Assembly: GCA_950295325.1 (NCBI GenBank) | Contig: OX485805.1 | Span: 15,985,501-16,045,500 of the forward strand | Direction of reading: 5' to 3' | Source of the DNA: Polytrichum commune | Lineage: Eukaryota; Streptophyta; Polytrichopsida; Polytrichales; Polytrichaceae | DNA length: 60,000 nucleotides | Shown: positions 23,266 to 34,154 of the stretch, piece after piece | Layout of the letters: every line of letters starts with the position of its first letter | How positions within the stretch are numbered: position 1 is the stretch's first letter | Program-made: the position numbers and the translations under genes | Notes under the pieces: model-generated | Databases searched by the model: none | The model's input: the letters and a program-made list of their open reading frames with translations, nothing else | Told to the model about the DNA's origin: nothing

Positions 23266-23958
23266 CTAAGGAGCTCTTAATAGAAAGATTTCTTAAAGAA
23301 GGATCAAACCTACAGTTCCTTCCCTCTTTGAGAGATTTTGCAAGTAACTCTAGTGTACCTTTGATTTTTTGTGTTCAAAATAAGTCACAAATTGAGATAA
23401 GCAATTGATGCAGGTCCTACCTTTAATAGGGGGCTACTATGGATCCAAATGTTCTAACCACACCATCCACATAAATACTTAGGGCCAAGCCACACGACCG
23501 GCAGCGGCAGTGAACCCGCGCCGGTCATTGGCCGGCCAGCTCCCCCCTTACCACACGGGAGGGAGCGGCAGTTTCCTCCGTCCTAGCTGGCTGAAGCACC
23601 AACCCTGGCGAAGTACCAGGTACTTCCGCCTAGAAACCCTGTGTTTCCGGGGTCCTGGGTATCCACGTGGATTCCCGTGCCTCTCCCACCTTCCTCCCAC
23701 GCCCTTCTCAGGGACTCCCTCCCCACACCGCCTTGCGGTTCGACAGAGCACTCCCTCCCCACACCTGCTTGCAATTTGACAGTAGCAACATCCCAACAAC
23801 CTTGTCTGTGGCCCTCTCTAGCAACGCCCCTTAAGCCCAGGTCGACCACTTTCGCCCCTTTAATTAATTTATTTTTTGGGGTTTTGGTTTTTTTTTTGAG
23901 GTGCTCCTCAACCCTTGCTGATGTTCAAAATTTTGTGTTGTTCGTGTGTTTGGCAGTC

Positions 23959-24405
23959 ATGGATTCACAGGGACCTCCGCCGCATGCCGGTGGTGCACAT
24001 GCGAACGACGCATCCGCTGCCAACCCTCCTGCGATGGGGTCTGAATTCTGTCCGCAGGGGAGTAGCATTCCACCTGCGCCATTTTTCGGAGGTTTTCCAC
24101 ACCCGGGTGTTCAAATGCGGTTTCTCTTTCCACAATCCTTCATGCCTTCCCTCCCGGGGATGGGGTTTCCACCTGCAAGCCATGGCAGTCCCAGCGCCCC
24201 CATGGACCTCACAGGGGGCTCTCACAAGTGCGAGTTGCCTGAATGTGTTGCGGAGCAGTCGAAATCGACCAAAAAACGAAGAGTTGCCCGAAAAAAACCT
24301 GAAATCATTCAAGTAGACGACGCCAAGGACGAGGTGGACATTGTGAAGACCGGTGGGCATTGGAAGGATCACTGGGTCATCCAGTTGATCGCAATCCAGG
24401 GATAA
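23959..24405 (+). pseudogene. Myb/SANT-like ORF of the PIF/Harbinger element, prematurely stopped
   Basis: The frame starts at the ATG at 23959 and gives 148 residues. It has a Pro/Gly-rich N-terminal half, a basic KKRRVARKKPE patch likely to act as nuclear targeting or DNA contact, then an acidic DDAKDEVD run. It ends at GGHWKDHWVIQLIAI, the first helix of the trihelix/Myb-like domain usual in this ORF. The TAA at 24403 cuts the domain. After the stop the same frame continues with residues (MHSTFSTPLKQGEV) that fit the rest of such a domain. This protein normally helps the transposase bind the element ends; here it is disabled. Confidence 0.75.
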
Positions 24406-24811
24406 ATGCACAGCACTTTCTCAACCCCCCTTAAGCAAGGTGAAGTTGGCAATACCGCCTTCAATTCATTCTAGTTGTCATGTGTGGCGTGTGCTATGTT
24501 GGTTTTCAAAGTGTTTGGCCTGCTATTAGGTGTGAATTGAAAGTCATGGTAAGAATTGTCGTGAATTCTTTATATGAGTTGTTAATTGGGTTCTAGAAAT
24601 GAACACCTGCTTCAAAGTGTTTTCATCTAACAACATTATCCAATATCTGTGTGATTTCATCCATGTTCTTATATTTGTAATAGTCTCAAAATGTCGAAAA
24701 AATCCCAGTACTCCAGGGAGCAGCATTGCAATCTGCTGCATTCTGTTCTGGTTTGCAGCCACAGTTTGATTAGGCATGTGTGTCGATTTGCAGTATACGT
24801 GTTTACAGGAG

Positions 24812-25100
24812 TTTGCTGGAACTATTTTTTTTTGCAAGCTGCTGGATTACAGTCAGCTGCAGAACAAAATCTGCTGCCCAACATAGTTTGCTGGAACTGT
24901 TTTTTTTTACTGCAATAAACTACTGGATTACAGTCAGCTGCAGAACAGAGTCTGCCGCCAAAGACAGATTGTTGGAACTGTTTTTTTAACTGCAATAAAC
25001 TGTTGGATTACAGTCAGCTGCAGAACAGAGTCTGCTGCTGAAGATAGATTGCTGGAACTGTTTTTTTTGTGACTGCAAGCTGCTGGATTAAAGTCAGCTA
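24812..25100. repeat. Four ~76-82 bp tandem units within the Harbinger element
   Basis: The units start near 24812, 24888, 24967 and 25049. Each reads TTGCTGGAACTGTTTTTTTT, a short variable part, then CTGGATTACAGTCAGCTGCA and GAACARARTCTGC. The array sits at the 3' end of the truncated transposase frame, so expansion and deletion here probably removed its C-terminal third. Confidence 0.85.
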
Positions 25101-25904
25101 CATTTTTTTTTCTGCTGGTTTACATTTTTTGGGGCCTGCATTTTTTGCGTCATACATTGATCCGGCCCAACCTATGTCAAAATCCCAGAATAGGCACTTA
25201 CTAGATACAACACCTTGCAGTAGGATAGAATGAAATCTCTTACGATTGTAATAATCGGCCGCATGTAGCCGCGGTGCTACGATTGGTATGTGTGAACCAT
25301 CCACCGCACCAACCACATACGGTATTCGATGAATATTTTTAAATTTCCTAGCAAATTTGTTCATAGTGGTGGTGGAAGGCCACCGAATGTATTTTTTAAG
25401 GAGGAGCAATCTCACAGCATTAGTGAACTGGTTGATTGCCAATTGACTTGTGGACAGACCAATCCTATACAAATCCGCAATGCTCTGCATGAAGTTATTT
25501 GTGGCCAATCTTGAGATAGAGACCATTACCTTCACTTGAACTGGTACGGCCGACCGCATGTTGGTATTTTGTCTCTGCAATGAAGACGCGAGAGTGGCAC
25601 ACAAGAACTCGAATGTAGAAACATCCATCCGCATGCGACCCTTGAATTCCCTCGCATTGAATGAGCCGAGCAAGTTTCGATCGAAGAACCCGGATTGCCC
25701 CAGCCCTCTCTCGTGGGCCCATAAACATCGGGGCCTTCTCATACGCCCCAGCATGAATCCCTGCACCATAATCGACATGCAACACATTTGTTGCCAATGC
25801 CACAGCGAAATGACACCTTCATCTCTATAAAGACTTTCCATCGTGCAAAACAATGCGAACTGCAAGAAAAGAAGAAAAATGAGCCTTTGGACATCAGTGT
25901 CCAT
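25098..25904 (-). pseudogene. HARBI1-type (PIF/Harbinger) transposase, truncated
   Basis: The ORF has 268 residues, against roughly 350-450 for intact relatives. The helix-turn-helix part (about residues 85-180) and the start of the DDE nuclease domain are present: YVVGAVDGSHIPI carries the first catalytic Asp, and WDFDIGWAGSMYDA carries the second. The third acidic residue is absent, because homology stops after about residue 250 and the frame runs into the tandem repeat. Such enzymes cut and paste elements with TTA target sites. This copy cannot be catalytic. It is convergent to the Myb-like ORF of the same element. Confidence 0.85.
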
Positions 25905-26552
25905 TATGGCAGCCTCTATGGAATAGCGAAGAAGTGGCAGATTTCAATGAGGAGCACATAACATTGAGGTCTTGGAGGTTAGGCTACGGGAGGTCTACTG
26001 GAGTCTCTGTGCAAACAGGGAGTATGCTGGGAGGCAAGCAGTCTACTGCTGCTGGTCTGTTTTTGCGGCAGCTTCCCGACTGGTTTTGTTCTCAAAGGCA
26101 ATGGCTTGCCGTGTGGTAGTAGCTGCCAGATTATCACCAACTGGCTCTGTTAGGCCTACGACAACCAACTTATCTCCTAGCCAGCAACTTAGTGTCGGTT
26201 GGCGATCATGTGGCAGCGGTCTTAGAGTGTCTCAAAGATAGGGCATTTCATGGACTTCATTTAATATTCATTTTGGACAGAGCTTAATACACATGCTCAT
26301 TAGTAAAACAAATGGCTGGTCAAAAAATTGTTGCTGCGTGTGGCTGCATCCTTCCATACTGCTTTAATTTTACAGTTTTTGAACAAGGCACAAAACAAGT
26401 GCAATAATTGGAAAATAATGAAAACACGTTAAATTGGTTTATAGCAATGTCCGGGGAGAACCGGTATTTAGTGTAATGGCGGCCAGTTGGTTTTGTGAAA
26501 AGTCCAGTTGAATTAGGAAAGTGGAGGATGTGAAACCGGTGCTTTTAAAAAA

Positions 26553-26670
26553 AATCGGATTTCAACCGGCAACCATTTTGAGGAGGAGGATTTTTATCCG
26601 GATGCATTTTGAAATAGGCGGATTTTATCCGGATGAATTTTGAAATTGGCGGATTTCATCCGGTATGATT
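26553..26670. repeat. Subterminal CCGG-centred repeats of the hAT element
   Basis: A short unit, GGCGGATTTTATCCGGATG followed by AATTTTGAAAT, recurs three to four times about 30 bp apart. CCGG motifs are also enriched at the right end (31180-31305, for example GGCCGGTTG, AGCCGGCAC, AACCGGTC, ATCCGGTAG). In hAT elements such subterminal motifs are transposase-binding sites, which is the likely role here. Confidence 0.7.
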
Positions 26671-27059
26671 CATCTAGGACCGGATATCATTTGGTAGACT
26701 AGTTCTACCGTTCTAGGGTTTAGTGTCCGTTCTAGGCTACGGTGGACATTGGCCTTAGTGCTCTCTCCCGCTTTCTCCCCTCCCCTCCCTTGCTTCTTCT
26801 AACTTCGCACCCCCTGTTGAAGTTGAACCATCGCTCCTAACTTATCACACTCCTCCCAAACACCCACTCTCACTTACTCACTTCTTGAAACAAACACAAA
26901 GGCGTTGTGATCAAAGTCATTGGAGAAGAGTTACGATACCATTGAACACCATTTTGCTCAAGTTGCTTTTCAAGGTGGAGCATTGTTTTTTCTAGGGTTT
27001 CGGTGTGTTCGTCTCATTGAACACGCAAATCTGGTGGATTCACCCAAGTCTTTGTGAAG

Positions 27060-28580
27060 GTAAGCATGCTACTTTTTCTTTGGAAGAGTTGAAATGAATT
27101 TGTGTAGGTTCCTGTTTGGTTTTGTATAGGAACTCACCTAAGGTAGTTTTCAAAGAGATTTTTGGGCATCTTAGTTGAGATCCTAGTGTTGGCAAGGTCA
27201 ACCAGTTACATGTTCACATCACCTGGTTTTCCTCTTATCAAAGAGGGTAAAAGGGTTGGTATCTTTTTGTCAATCTGTGCATGGAAGTTTGTATTTGCAG
27301 AGAATTTGTAAAGGCAGGGTTTGGTTTTTTTTTTCTTTCTAAGATTGAAATAATTTTGTGAGGTTCATGTTTCTTTATGTACTGGAACTCGCCTAAGGTA
27401 GTGTGACCACAGAGATTTTTGGACAATTCAGTTGAGATCCTAGTGTTGGCAAGGTCAACCAGTTACATGTTCCCATCACCTGGTTTTCCTCTTATCAAAG
27501 ACGATGAAAGGGTTGGTGTCTTTTTGTCAATCTGTGCATGGAAGTTTGTATTTGTAGAGAATTTGTGAAGGCAGGAGTGGTTCTTTTTCTTGGTATGATT
27601 GAAATAGATTTGTGGGGTTCCTGTTTCGTTATGTACTGGAACTCACCTAAGGTGTTGTGAGCATAGAGATTTTTGGGCAATTCAGTTGAGATCCTAGTGT
27701 TGGCAAGGTCAACTAGTTACATGTTCACATCACCTGGTTTCTTCTTATCAAAGAGGGTAAAAAGATTCGTGTCTTTTTGTCAATATGTGTATAGAAGTTT
27801 GTATTTGCAGAGAATTTGTGAAGGCAGGAGTGGTTTTTTTTCTTGGGATGATTGAAATAGATTTGTGGGATTCTTGTTTCATTGTTTATAGGAACTCACC
27901 TAAGGTGTTGTGACCACAGATATTTTTGGGCAATTCATTTGAGATCCTAGTGTTGGCAAGGTCAACCAGTTACATGTTCACATCACCTGGTTGTCCTCTT
28001 ATCAAAGAGGGTAAAAGATTCGTGTCTTTTTGTCAATCTGTGCATGGAAGTTTGTATTTGCAGAGAATTTGTGAAGGCAGGAGTGGTTCTTTTTCTTTTT
28101 ATGATTGAAATAGATTTGTGGGATTCTTGTTTCATTGTTTATAGGAACTCACCTAAGGTGTTGTGACCACAGAGATTTTTGGGCAATTCAGTTGAGATCC
28201 TAGTGTTGGCAAGGTCAACCAGTTACATGTTCACATCACCTGGTTTTCTTCTTATCAAAGAGGGTAAAAGATTCATGTCTTTTTGTCAATATGTGCATGG
28301 AAGTTTGTATTTTGAGAGAATTTGTGAAGGCAGGAGTGGTTCTTTTTCTTTTTATGATTGAAATAGATTTGTGAGGTTCATGTTTCATTGTATATAGGAA
28401 GCATGATAAAAGCATGTAAGGTTGACCTACTTTTTGACATAAAACTTGTTGGAAGAGGTAGTTGAGATCCTATTGTTTGCAAGTTCAACCAGTTACATGT
28501 TCACATCCTTAGGTTTTCCTTTATGAACTTGGGTTGTATTCTATGAATTTCAAATCTAATGAGGTATTTGTGTTTTACAG
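27060..28580 (+). repeat. Six ~253-bp tandem units forming the 5'UTR intron of the hAT transposase
   Basis: The predicted donor GTGAAG|GTAAGC is at 27060 and the acceptor TTTTACAG|GTTCAC ends at 28580, six bases before the transposase ATG. Equivalent positions recur at 27060, 27314, 27571, 27824, 28077 and 28330, a period of 253-257 bp. The intron is thus almost exactly six units (1521 bp). At each internal border the donor appears as GTGAAG|GCAGG, with GT changed to GC. Every unit carries GAGATCCTAGTGTTGGCAAG and ACTCACCTAAGG. The last unit is the most diverged. Confidence 0.9.
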
Positions 28581-28586
28581 GTTCAC

Positions 28587-30830
28587 ATGGCAGCCAACAA
28601 AAGACAAAAGACTTTGGCAGGTTTTTATCAAAAGACCTTGGAACCAACAATAGAGGTGGTTCATGTTGTGAATGGCTCAAGTACATCTAGCTCTAACTCA
28701 TCAAATGCTAACAACAAACTTGCAACCGCAAAGTTACTGTGGAAAGATAAATGGTTACTAGATTATGATTGGTTGCAATTTAACAATGAACTTGGAGTAA
28801 TGCCTTGTAAAATTTGCAAAGAATCAGGAGGGAAAGGTGTTTTTACAACATCAGGTTCTACTAATTTTAAGGTTTCAGCCCTGCAAGACCATGCCAACAC
28901 GGGAGAACATAAGAGGTTGTCATGGGCTATACTTAGTGGAAGTAGAAGGATGGAGAAAGTAGTAGTACAAGCAACAAAGACTTGTGATGAAGCGCTAATG
29001 ACACTTTTCAAAACAGCGCACTATGTGGGGAAAGAACTTCTCCATTTTAGTAAGTTTCCTACCTTGTGTGATTTATTGCTTTCAGTTAATGCCACTATAA
29101 CTACAAAAATGTATCATGATGATAAGGCTTGTGCGGACATGTTAGTTTGTATATCTAGTGTCATTCAAAGGAAAGTCCTTGATAGGGTTAGATATTCACA
29201 ATTTTTGGGCATCATGGTGGATGAATCAACCGATATTTCTGTTGTGGGACATTTGGTTGTGTTTGCTACTTTTCTTGAGGATGGTGTTCCAACATGTGTT
29301 TTCTTAGGTTTGCTACATATTCCAAGAGGTAAGAAATATGCTTGTATAATTTATGAATTGATACTAACATCCTTGAACCAGTGGGGTTTGAATTTGGATA
29401 AGTTTGTGGATTTTGGATCTGATGGGGCATCTGTGATGACGGGAATTCGCAATGGAGTGGCTGCACGCTTAAAAGATAAGGTAAATCCTTTCATTTTAAG
29501 TATCCATTGTGTTGCACATAGAACCAACCTTGCTTCTCTAGATGTTGCAAATAGTGCATCTTGCAAAAATTTGTCTACTTTGCTTGATAATTTAATTAAT
29601 GATACTGCTTCTCACTTTAAAAGATCTAGCAAGGAAAAATCTCGTCTTAATGAGTTACAAGAAGAATTATATGATGCACAGAAATCCTTGAAAATATATC
29701 AGAAAATCAGATGGTTGTTTAGGTGGCAATCTATCACAACATTGTGTGATACCTTAGAAAGTGTTTTGACATATTTTCGTGATGTTGAAAATGATGATGT
29801 TGGTCCAAGTGATGGTTCAATATTTACAAGACTAAGGACCTTTAAACACATATATTGTTTGTATTTTTTGGCTGATATTTTATATGGTTTGTTAGTTTTG
29901 AGCAAAGCATTTCAATACAAATATGTGGATGTTAGCACTGTTGGTGCGCTTGTTAAGGCTGAAATAACTTCGATTCGTATGTTGTTTATTACTGAATCCA
30001 CTGATTTAAATGCATCTACTTTTAATGAAGAGACCGGTTATCACATTATCCCTGATTTTGGCCCTCCTGGGGAGTATTTAAAGAGGTTATCCTCTGAAAT
30101 TAGAGGAGCTAAGTATCACGATATTTTAATGATAAGGGATAGAACTGAGGTTGATTTAGAAGAAGCTATAACTTTTCAAGTTTGTTTTGCTGAGGAAATT
30201 TGTAAAGGATTAGAAAACCGTTTCAAAGACAATGATATCGTGAGTTGTTTTAAGATACTAAACCCTGTAGAATTGCCTTCGAGACAGGTTGGTATGGGAA
30301 GTTGGGGTGTTCTAGAGCTAGAAAAGCTTTGTAATCATTTTGGTAAGGATTTACATATTGATGAGAAAAAATTTTGTGCTTTGATAAATGTTGATGCTAC
30401 CAAAAGAGAGTTCTTTTCCTATAAGGTACAAGCTTCTACGGAATGGCATGATAAAACTTTTAATGATGTGTGGTCTATGATAAGTTGGAATCAATTACTT
30501 CGTGGAAAATATGAGAATCTTCGTATTCTTGCAGACATTGCTAGAGTGCAATGTGTAAGCACCGCTCAATGTGAGCGTGCATTTTCTATTCAAAATTGCA
30601 TCAAAACTAAGACTCGTAATAAATTAGACACAAAACACTTAGAATGTATTATGCGTGTTTCTATGGAAGACCTTTGTGATGATCTTGACAACGTACTAAT
30701 GGAAGCTATAGCTTTGTGGAGGAACTCTACAAAGTTTAGATGGTTGTTTTCACATCCACAGAGATACCTTTCAGGGCGTTTTCCTCTTGAAAATGAAGAT
30801 GATACTACGGATTTTGACTCTAACAATTGA
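28587..30830 (+). CDS. hAT-superfamily transposase with TTF-type zinc finger, 747 aa
   Basis: This is a single uninterrupted ORF after a 5'UTR intron. Residues 1-12 are basic (MAANKRQKT). A TTF/BED-type zinc finger spans about 58-110, with C74, C77, H102 and H108. The DUF4371/RNase H-like catalytic core follows: FLGIMVDESTDISV near 207-220 carries the first catalytic Asp, and FGSDGASVMTG near 277-287 the second. The C-terminal hAT dimerisation domain spans about 630-700 and is recognisable from VSTAQCERAFSIQN and KTKTRNKL. The protein excises and inserts the element flanked at 26445/31359 and would act in the nucleus. The length is normal for the group and no disabling change was seen. It is not a host gene unless domesticated, and the intact target duplication argues against domestication. 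Confidence 0.93.
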   Translation: MAANKRQKTLAGFYQKTLEPTIEVVHVVNGSSTSSSNSSNANNKLATAKLLWKDKWLLDYDWLQFNNELGVMPCKICKESGGKGVFTTSGSTNFKVSALQDHANTGEHKRLSWAILSGSRRMEKVVVQATKTCDEALMTLFKTAHYVGKELLHFSKFPTLCDLLLSVNATITTKMYHDDKACADMLVCISSVIQRKVLDRVRYSQFLGIMVDESTDISVVGHLVVFATFLEDGVPTCVFLGLLHIPRGKKYACIIYELILTSLNQWGLNLDKFVDFGSDGASVMTGIRNGVAARLKDKVNPFILSIHCVAHRTNLASLDVANSASCKNLSTLLDNLINDTASHFKRSSKEKSRLNELQEELYDAQKSLKIYQKIRWLFRWQSITTLCDTLESVLTYFRDVENDDVGPSDGSIFTRLRTFKHIYCLYFLADILYGLLVLSKAFQYKYVDVSTVGALVKAEITSIRMLFITESTDLNASTFNEETGYHIIPDFGPPGEYLKRLSSEIRGAKYHDILMIRDRTEVDLEEAITFQVCFAEEICKGLENRFKDNDIVSCFKILNPVELPSRQVGMGSWGVLELEKLCNHFGKDLHIDEKKFCALINVDATKREFFSYKVQASTEWHDKTFNDVWSMISWNQLLRGKYENLRILADIARVQCVSTAQCERAFSIQNCIKTKTRNKLDTKHLECIMRVSMEDLCDDLDNVLMEAIALWRNSTKFRWLFSHPQRYLSGRFPLENEDDTTDFDSNN

Positions 30831-31605
30831 TAATTTCATTTTTGTATCTAGTATGGTAGGTTAGATTACTCTTTTATCATGGTGTGGCCTCAAATCTAAT
30901 ATTCGGTTTTAAGACCTAGGTATGATAGAAGAGTAAATCCATGGCCATCAACCGGTTGATGGGTTACTTCAGGTTCAACTCCTGCTATGGATAAATTGTT
31001 GATCATTGTTGTTGCTTCTTGTATATAACAAAACATTGATCATTGTTGTTCGAAGTTGATATCATTACATGTTATTGTTGTAAGTTGATATATTCTTTGG
31101 ATGTTGTTGAATGGCGTATGTTGTTTGTAGATATAACTTGCTACATTGGAAAATCAGTTTCCTTATCAATGCCCAAGTTCTTGGCCGGTTGTCATTACAA
31201 TGAAGAGGAAATTAGCCGGCACTTGAAAAAAAAAATAGGATATTGGCTGGTCCAAACGAACGGCAACAAGTTTGCAACCGGTCAAATTTTGAAAATCCGG
31301 TAGAAGTTGTGAAGGAGAGGATTTTTAGCTGGTTGAGCTCAAAAGTCTCCCGAACCCTGGTTTATAGCTCATCAATCAAAAAATAACATGATACAATTTG
31401 CTATTTTAGAAAGTATCCAAGATCCAGGCTGACTTGAAGGAATTCTACTCAGCTAGGGCATTATATATAAGCACTTCTTTACTTTCCTGATGCCTCTACA
31501 TGAATTAAGGATCTTTTTTGATAATGAATGAGATTTTTACAAACCAGCCTTCCTCTTCTTGAAAGGCCTTCACTGCAAACATCTTTAGCCAAGTGATAAA
31601 ATCTG

Positions 31606-34154
31606 TCACTTACGCCACTTAGGCTTTTTCTTTTTGGGATCTGCTTGATCCCGAGCTTTTTGTCGCCCTGCTTTGAATCCTGACACAGCAGCTTCTCTGA
31701 AGGCCATCAAATTCGGGGGCAGTTCAATGAGATCAGCTGGGTCAACCTCATCACCCTCCTCTGTTCTTGTAGAGTCTGGATCGTCCTCTTCATCATCGAA
31801 GAGACGACCTTGTTTACCCTCCCGAGAGTTGTTGAAAACTGTTGCACGGAAAATCCAAGCAGGTACAACATAATTTCCTATCCAAAAAATAAACAGAAAG
31901 AATACACTGCACATGGAAAAGCAAACAAACCCATCAGTCTCAATAAACTCAGCAGTGTATGATGACACCCTGATATTCACAAACCTCTCCTAGTATAACT
32001 TTCACAACTCCACCTTCCCTCCCTTACTCCCTCCTTCCTCTCCTCCGTCCTTGTCAAGATCCTTGTAATTATCTTGGGAACACATAAACATAATCCTGGA
32101 ATTTACTAAAAATTATCCTTGTAAATTTTATGATTTTGTGTTCCCAAGGAACAACAGAGGCATGCAAGTGATGAAAAGAACAGGGGAAATAAAAGACATA
32201 CAAACTATGTACTAGATAACACAAGAGCTACCCCCATTGACAGCCTTGATTGTCCAATGCATCCTTCAGTGTAGTTTCAATGGTCGTGATTGTTCAAGGA
32301 ATACACACTACCCCCAATTTTCCTAGCCTTATCCCTAGCTTCCATACCCCTCATTACCCCTTGCTCTCATTGGTTGCTGCTATCTAATTCCTAAGAATTT
32401 TTAGGGCTCCTCAATAAATGACCCCAAACGGAATAAGACTCAAACTAATCAATTTCAATTTCATTGCCATGTCCAATTTACTGTCAACCTTCCTACTCAA
32501 TGTCCAGCGTGCTCAATCCTCAATCCTCTGGGGCCAGACGCATCTTTAACAGCATCTTAAACATCAGATACGAGAGCCCACAATTTCAGAGAGTTACCCT
32601 TACGGGATTTCTATGGAATAATGTTGCTGTCAAGTGCTTTTCCATCTGCCACTATCTAACATAATTTCATCAGGAAGAGAGTCACACATCATCCTAAACT
32701 ATTCGTTGGACCATATGACAATGTCATATGAATGAACTAGATGTGCTTGAATGTGTGGTTCAACCCTAAGAACTTCAGGTGGAGGGACATGACCTCTTCC
32801 CAATGGACAGACATTATGCACATTGTGTCCTCAGGATTCTCTCTGCCGAAAGGATGCTGGAAAGAAAATCTATTCATACCGAACTTGAAAACACTGAAAT
32901 TCAAGCAACATAAGCTTCATCAACGGGTATGAAAGCCACAAACACACAAAGTGAGTTACCCTTAAGGGATTTCTATGGAATGATGTTGCTGTGAAATGCT
33001 TTCCACATCTGCCATTATCTGATATGATTCATCAGGAGATTACACACATCATCAAAATCCATCGGACCATCTTTCATTTGATAGATGTGTCTGAATTACT
33101 GGTTCAACCCTAAGAAACTTCAGGTGGAGAGCATGATCTCTTCCAAATGGAAATTTGCACATTGTGTCCTTGCTGTCAAAAGGATGCTGGATGAAAAATT
33201 TATCCACACTGAACTTGAAGACACTGAAATATTATGACATTTTCTGAATGAGCTGGATGTGTTTGAATGTGTGGTTCAACCCTTTAAAACTTCAGATGGA
33301 GGGTATGATCTCTTCCCAATGCGTACACCTTACGAGAGTGAATTACCCTTATGGGATTTCTATAGTATAATGTTGCTGTCAAGTGCTTTCCCATCCGCCA
33401 TCATTTAACGTAATTCCATCAGGAAGAGATTACGCACATCATCGTACACAATCCGTTGGACCATATGACATTGTCATATGAATGAGCTAGATGTGTTTGA
33501 ATGCGTGGTTCAACCCTAGGAAACTTCAGGTGGAGGGCATGAATTCTTCCCAATGGACAATACGCACATTGTGTCCTAGGAAATCTCTCTGTCAAAAAGA
33601 TGCTAGAAAGAAAATCTGTCCACGCTGAATTTGAAGACACTGAAACTCGAGCAACAATAGCTTCATCAACTGAAACGAAGAAGGAAGGAAGAGATAATAG
33701 CAGGTGGGAACCTGATGCAGATGAAGAAGACGGCACCGGCTCCCTCTGCAGGTGCGAACGGTGTTGGCCCCACAAAGTCCTCCACATACTCCAAAGCTTG
33801 GTTGAACTTGGCAACTTTCTTCTCCACCTTCCCACGGACGAAGGCAGCCCCTTCCTCCAACACGTTGCCACTCTTCACCTCACTCGTGGTGCTCGGAAAC
33901 ACAGTGCCCACCGGTGGCGCAGTTTGATTAAACACCAAGCTCGCATCCACATCCGAATTCACAAACCCTAATTCTGCATACACAACCCTCGGCAACCTCC
34001 ATGACCTCACTCTTCCAGCACCAAATCCTTGCCTACAGCTTGTCCCAGAGAAAAAGGAAATTCGTGGGTATCTATCCTTGCGAAATCCAGAGAAGCTTGG
34101 TAATGTGTGAGAAGCTGTAGTACCCAATTCCAACCGCTGGCAAACCGAAGACAT
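31606..34154 (-). CDS. Unrecognised single-span membrane protein, 2 exons, 247 aa
   Basis: Exon 1 is 34154-33712 (donor CATCAG|GTTCCC) and exon 2 is 31906-31606 (acceptor GTGCAG|TGTATT). Phases join as AG|T, giving a continuous frame. The N-terminus (MSSVCQRLELGTTASH...) is rich in Ser, Thr and Arg and poor in acidic residues for about 75 positions, like a plastid transit peptide. A VEKKVAKFNQALEYVEDFVGP segment follows. Then a hydrophobic span, AVFFICISVFFLFIFWIG, forms across the splice junction, which supports the model. The tail is acidic (DDEEDDPDSTRTEEGDEVD) and ends in a strongly basic KKKKPKWRK. I infer a plastid membrane protein but do not recognise the family. An alternative in-frame ATG lies at 34208. 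The intron carries tandem repeats, and the hAT element sits just past the 3' end. Confidence 0.7.
32590..33680 (-). repeat. Three diverged ~350-bp tandem units in the intron of the 31.6-34.2 kb gene
   Basis: Copies lie at about 32590-32925, 32950-33245 and 33340-33680, with a partial copy between the last two. Landmarks are AGTTACCCTTACGGGATTTC, ATCAGGAAGAGA, GGACCATATGACA, TGGTTCAACCCTA, ACTTCAGGTGGAGGG, CAATGGACA and GGATGCTGGAAAGAAAATCT. The copy nearest the splice donor ends ~30 bp inside the intron. It matches the others through CAACTGAAACGAAG versus CAACGGGTATGAAAG. No coding sequence is evident. Confidence 0.85.

Larger units (their letters stand above)
23482..26221. mobile_element. 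PIF/Harbinger element, 2.74 kb, TTA TSD, defective
   Basis: It is flanked by TTA at 23479-23481 and 26222-26224, the target duplication typical of PIF/Harbinger. The terminal repeats are imperfect: GGGCCAAGCCACACGACC on the left and GACCGCTGCCACATGATC inward from the right (about 13 of 21 match). It contains the two expected ORFs in convergent orientation: a Myb/SANT-like ORF (23959-24405, +) and a HARBI1-type transposase (25904-25098, -). Both are broken, and a tandem repeat occupies the space where the transposase C-terminus should lie. It is not autonomous. Confidence 0.85.
26445..31359 (+). mobile_element. hAT transposon, 4.9 kb, structurally complete
   Basis: A perfect 8-bp target duplication GTTTATAG flanks it (26437-26444 and 31360-31367). 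The ends are short inverted repeats: CAATGTCCGGGGAGA on the left, CAGGGTTCGGGAGA inward from the right. Inside are CCGG-rich subterminal repeats on both sides, a CT-rich leader, a large 5'UTR intron made of tandem repeats and one uninterrupted 747-aa transposase. The insertion lies ~240 bp past the stop codon of the minus-strand gene at 31606-34154. Perfect flanks and an intact ORF suggest a young and possibly autonomous copy. Confidence 0.95.

Noticed and set aside
23548-23849. Overlapping minus-strand ORFs at the left end of the Harbinger element
   Set aside because: They are GC-rich terminal sequence of the element with no recognisable domain.
27495-28361. Repeated ~60-codon ORFs on both strands
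   Set aside because: They recur with the 253-bp tandem unit of the hAT intron and are by-products of the repeat, not genes.
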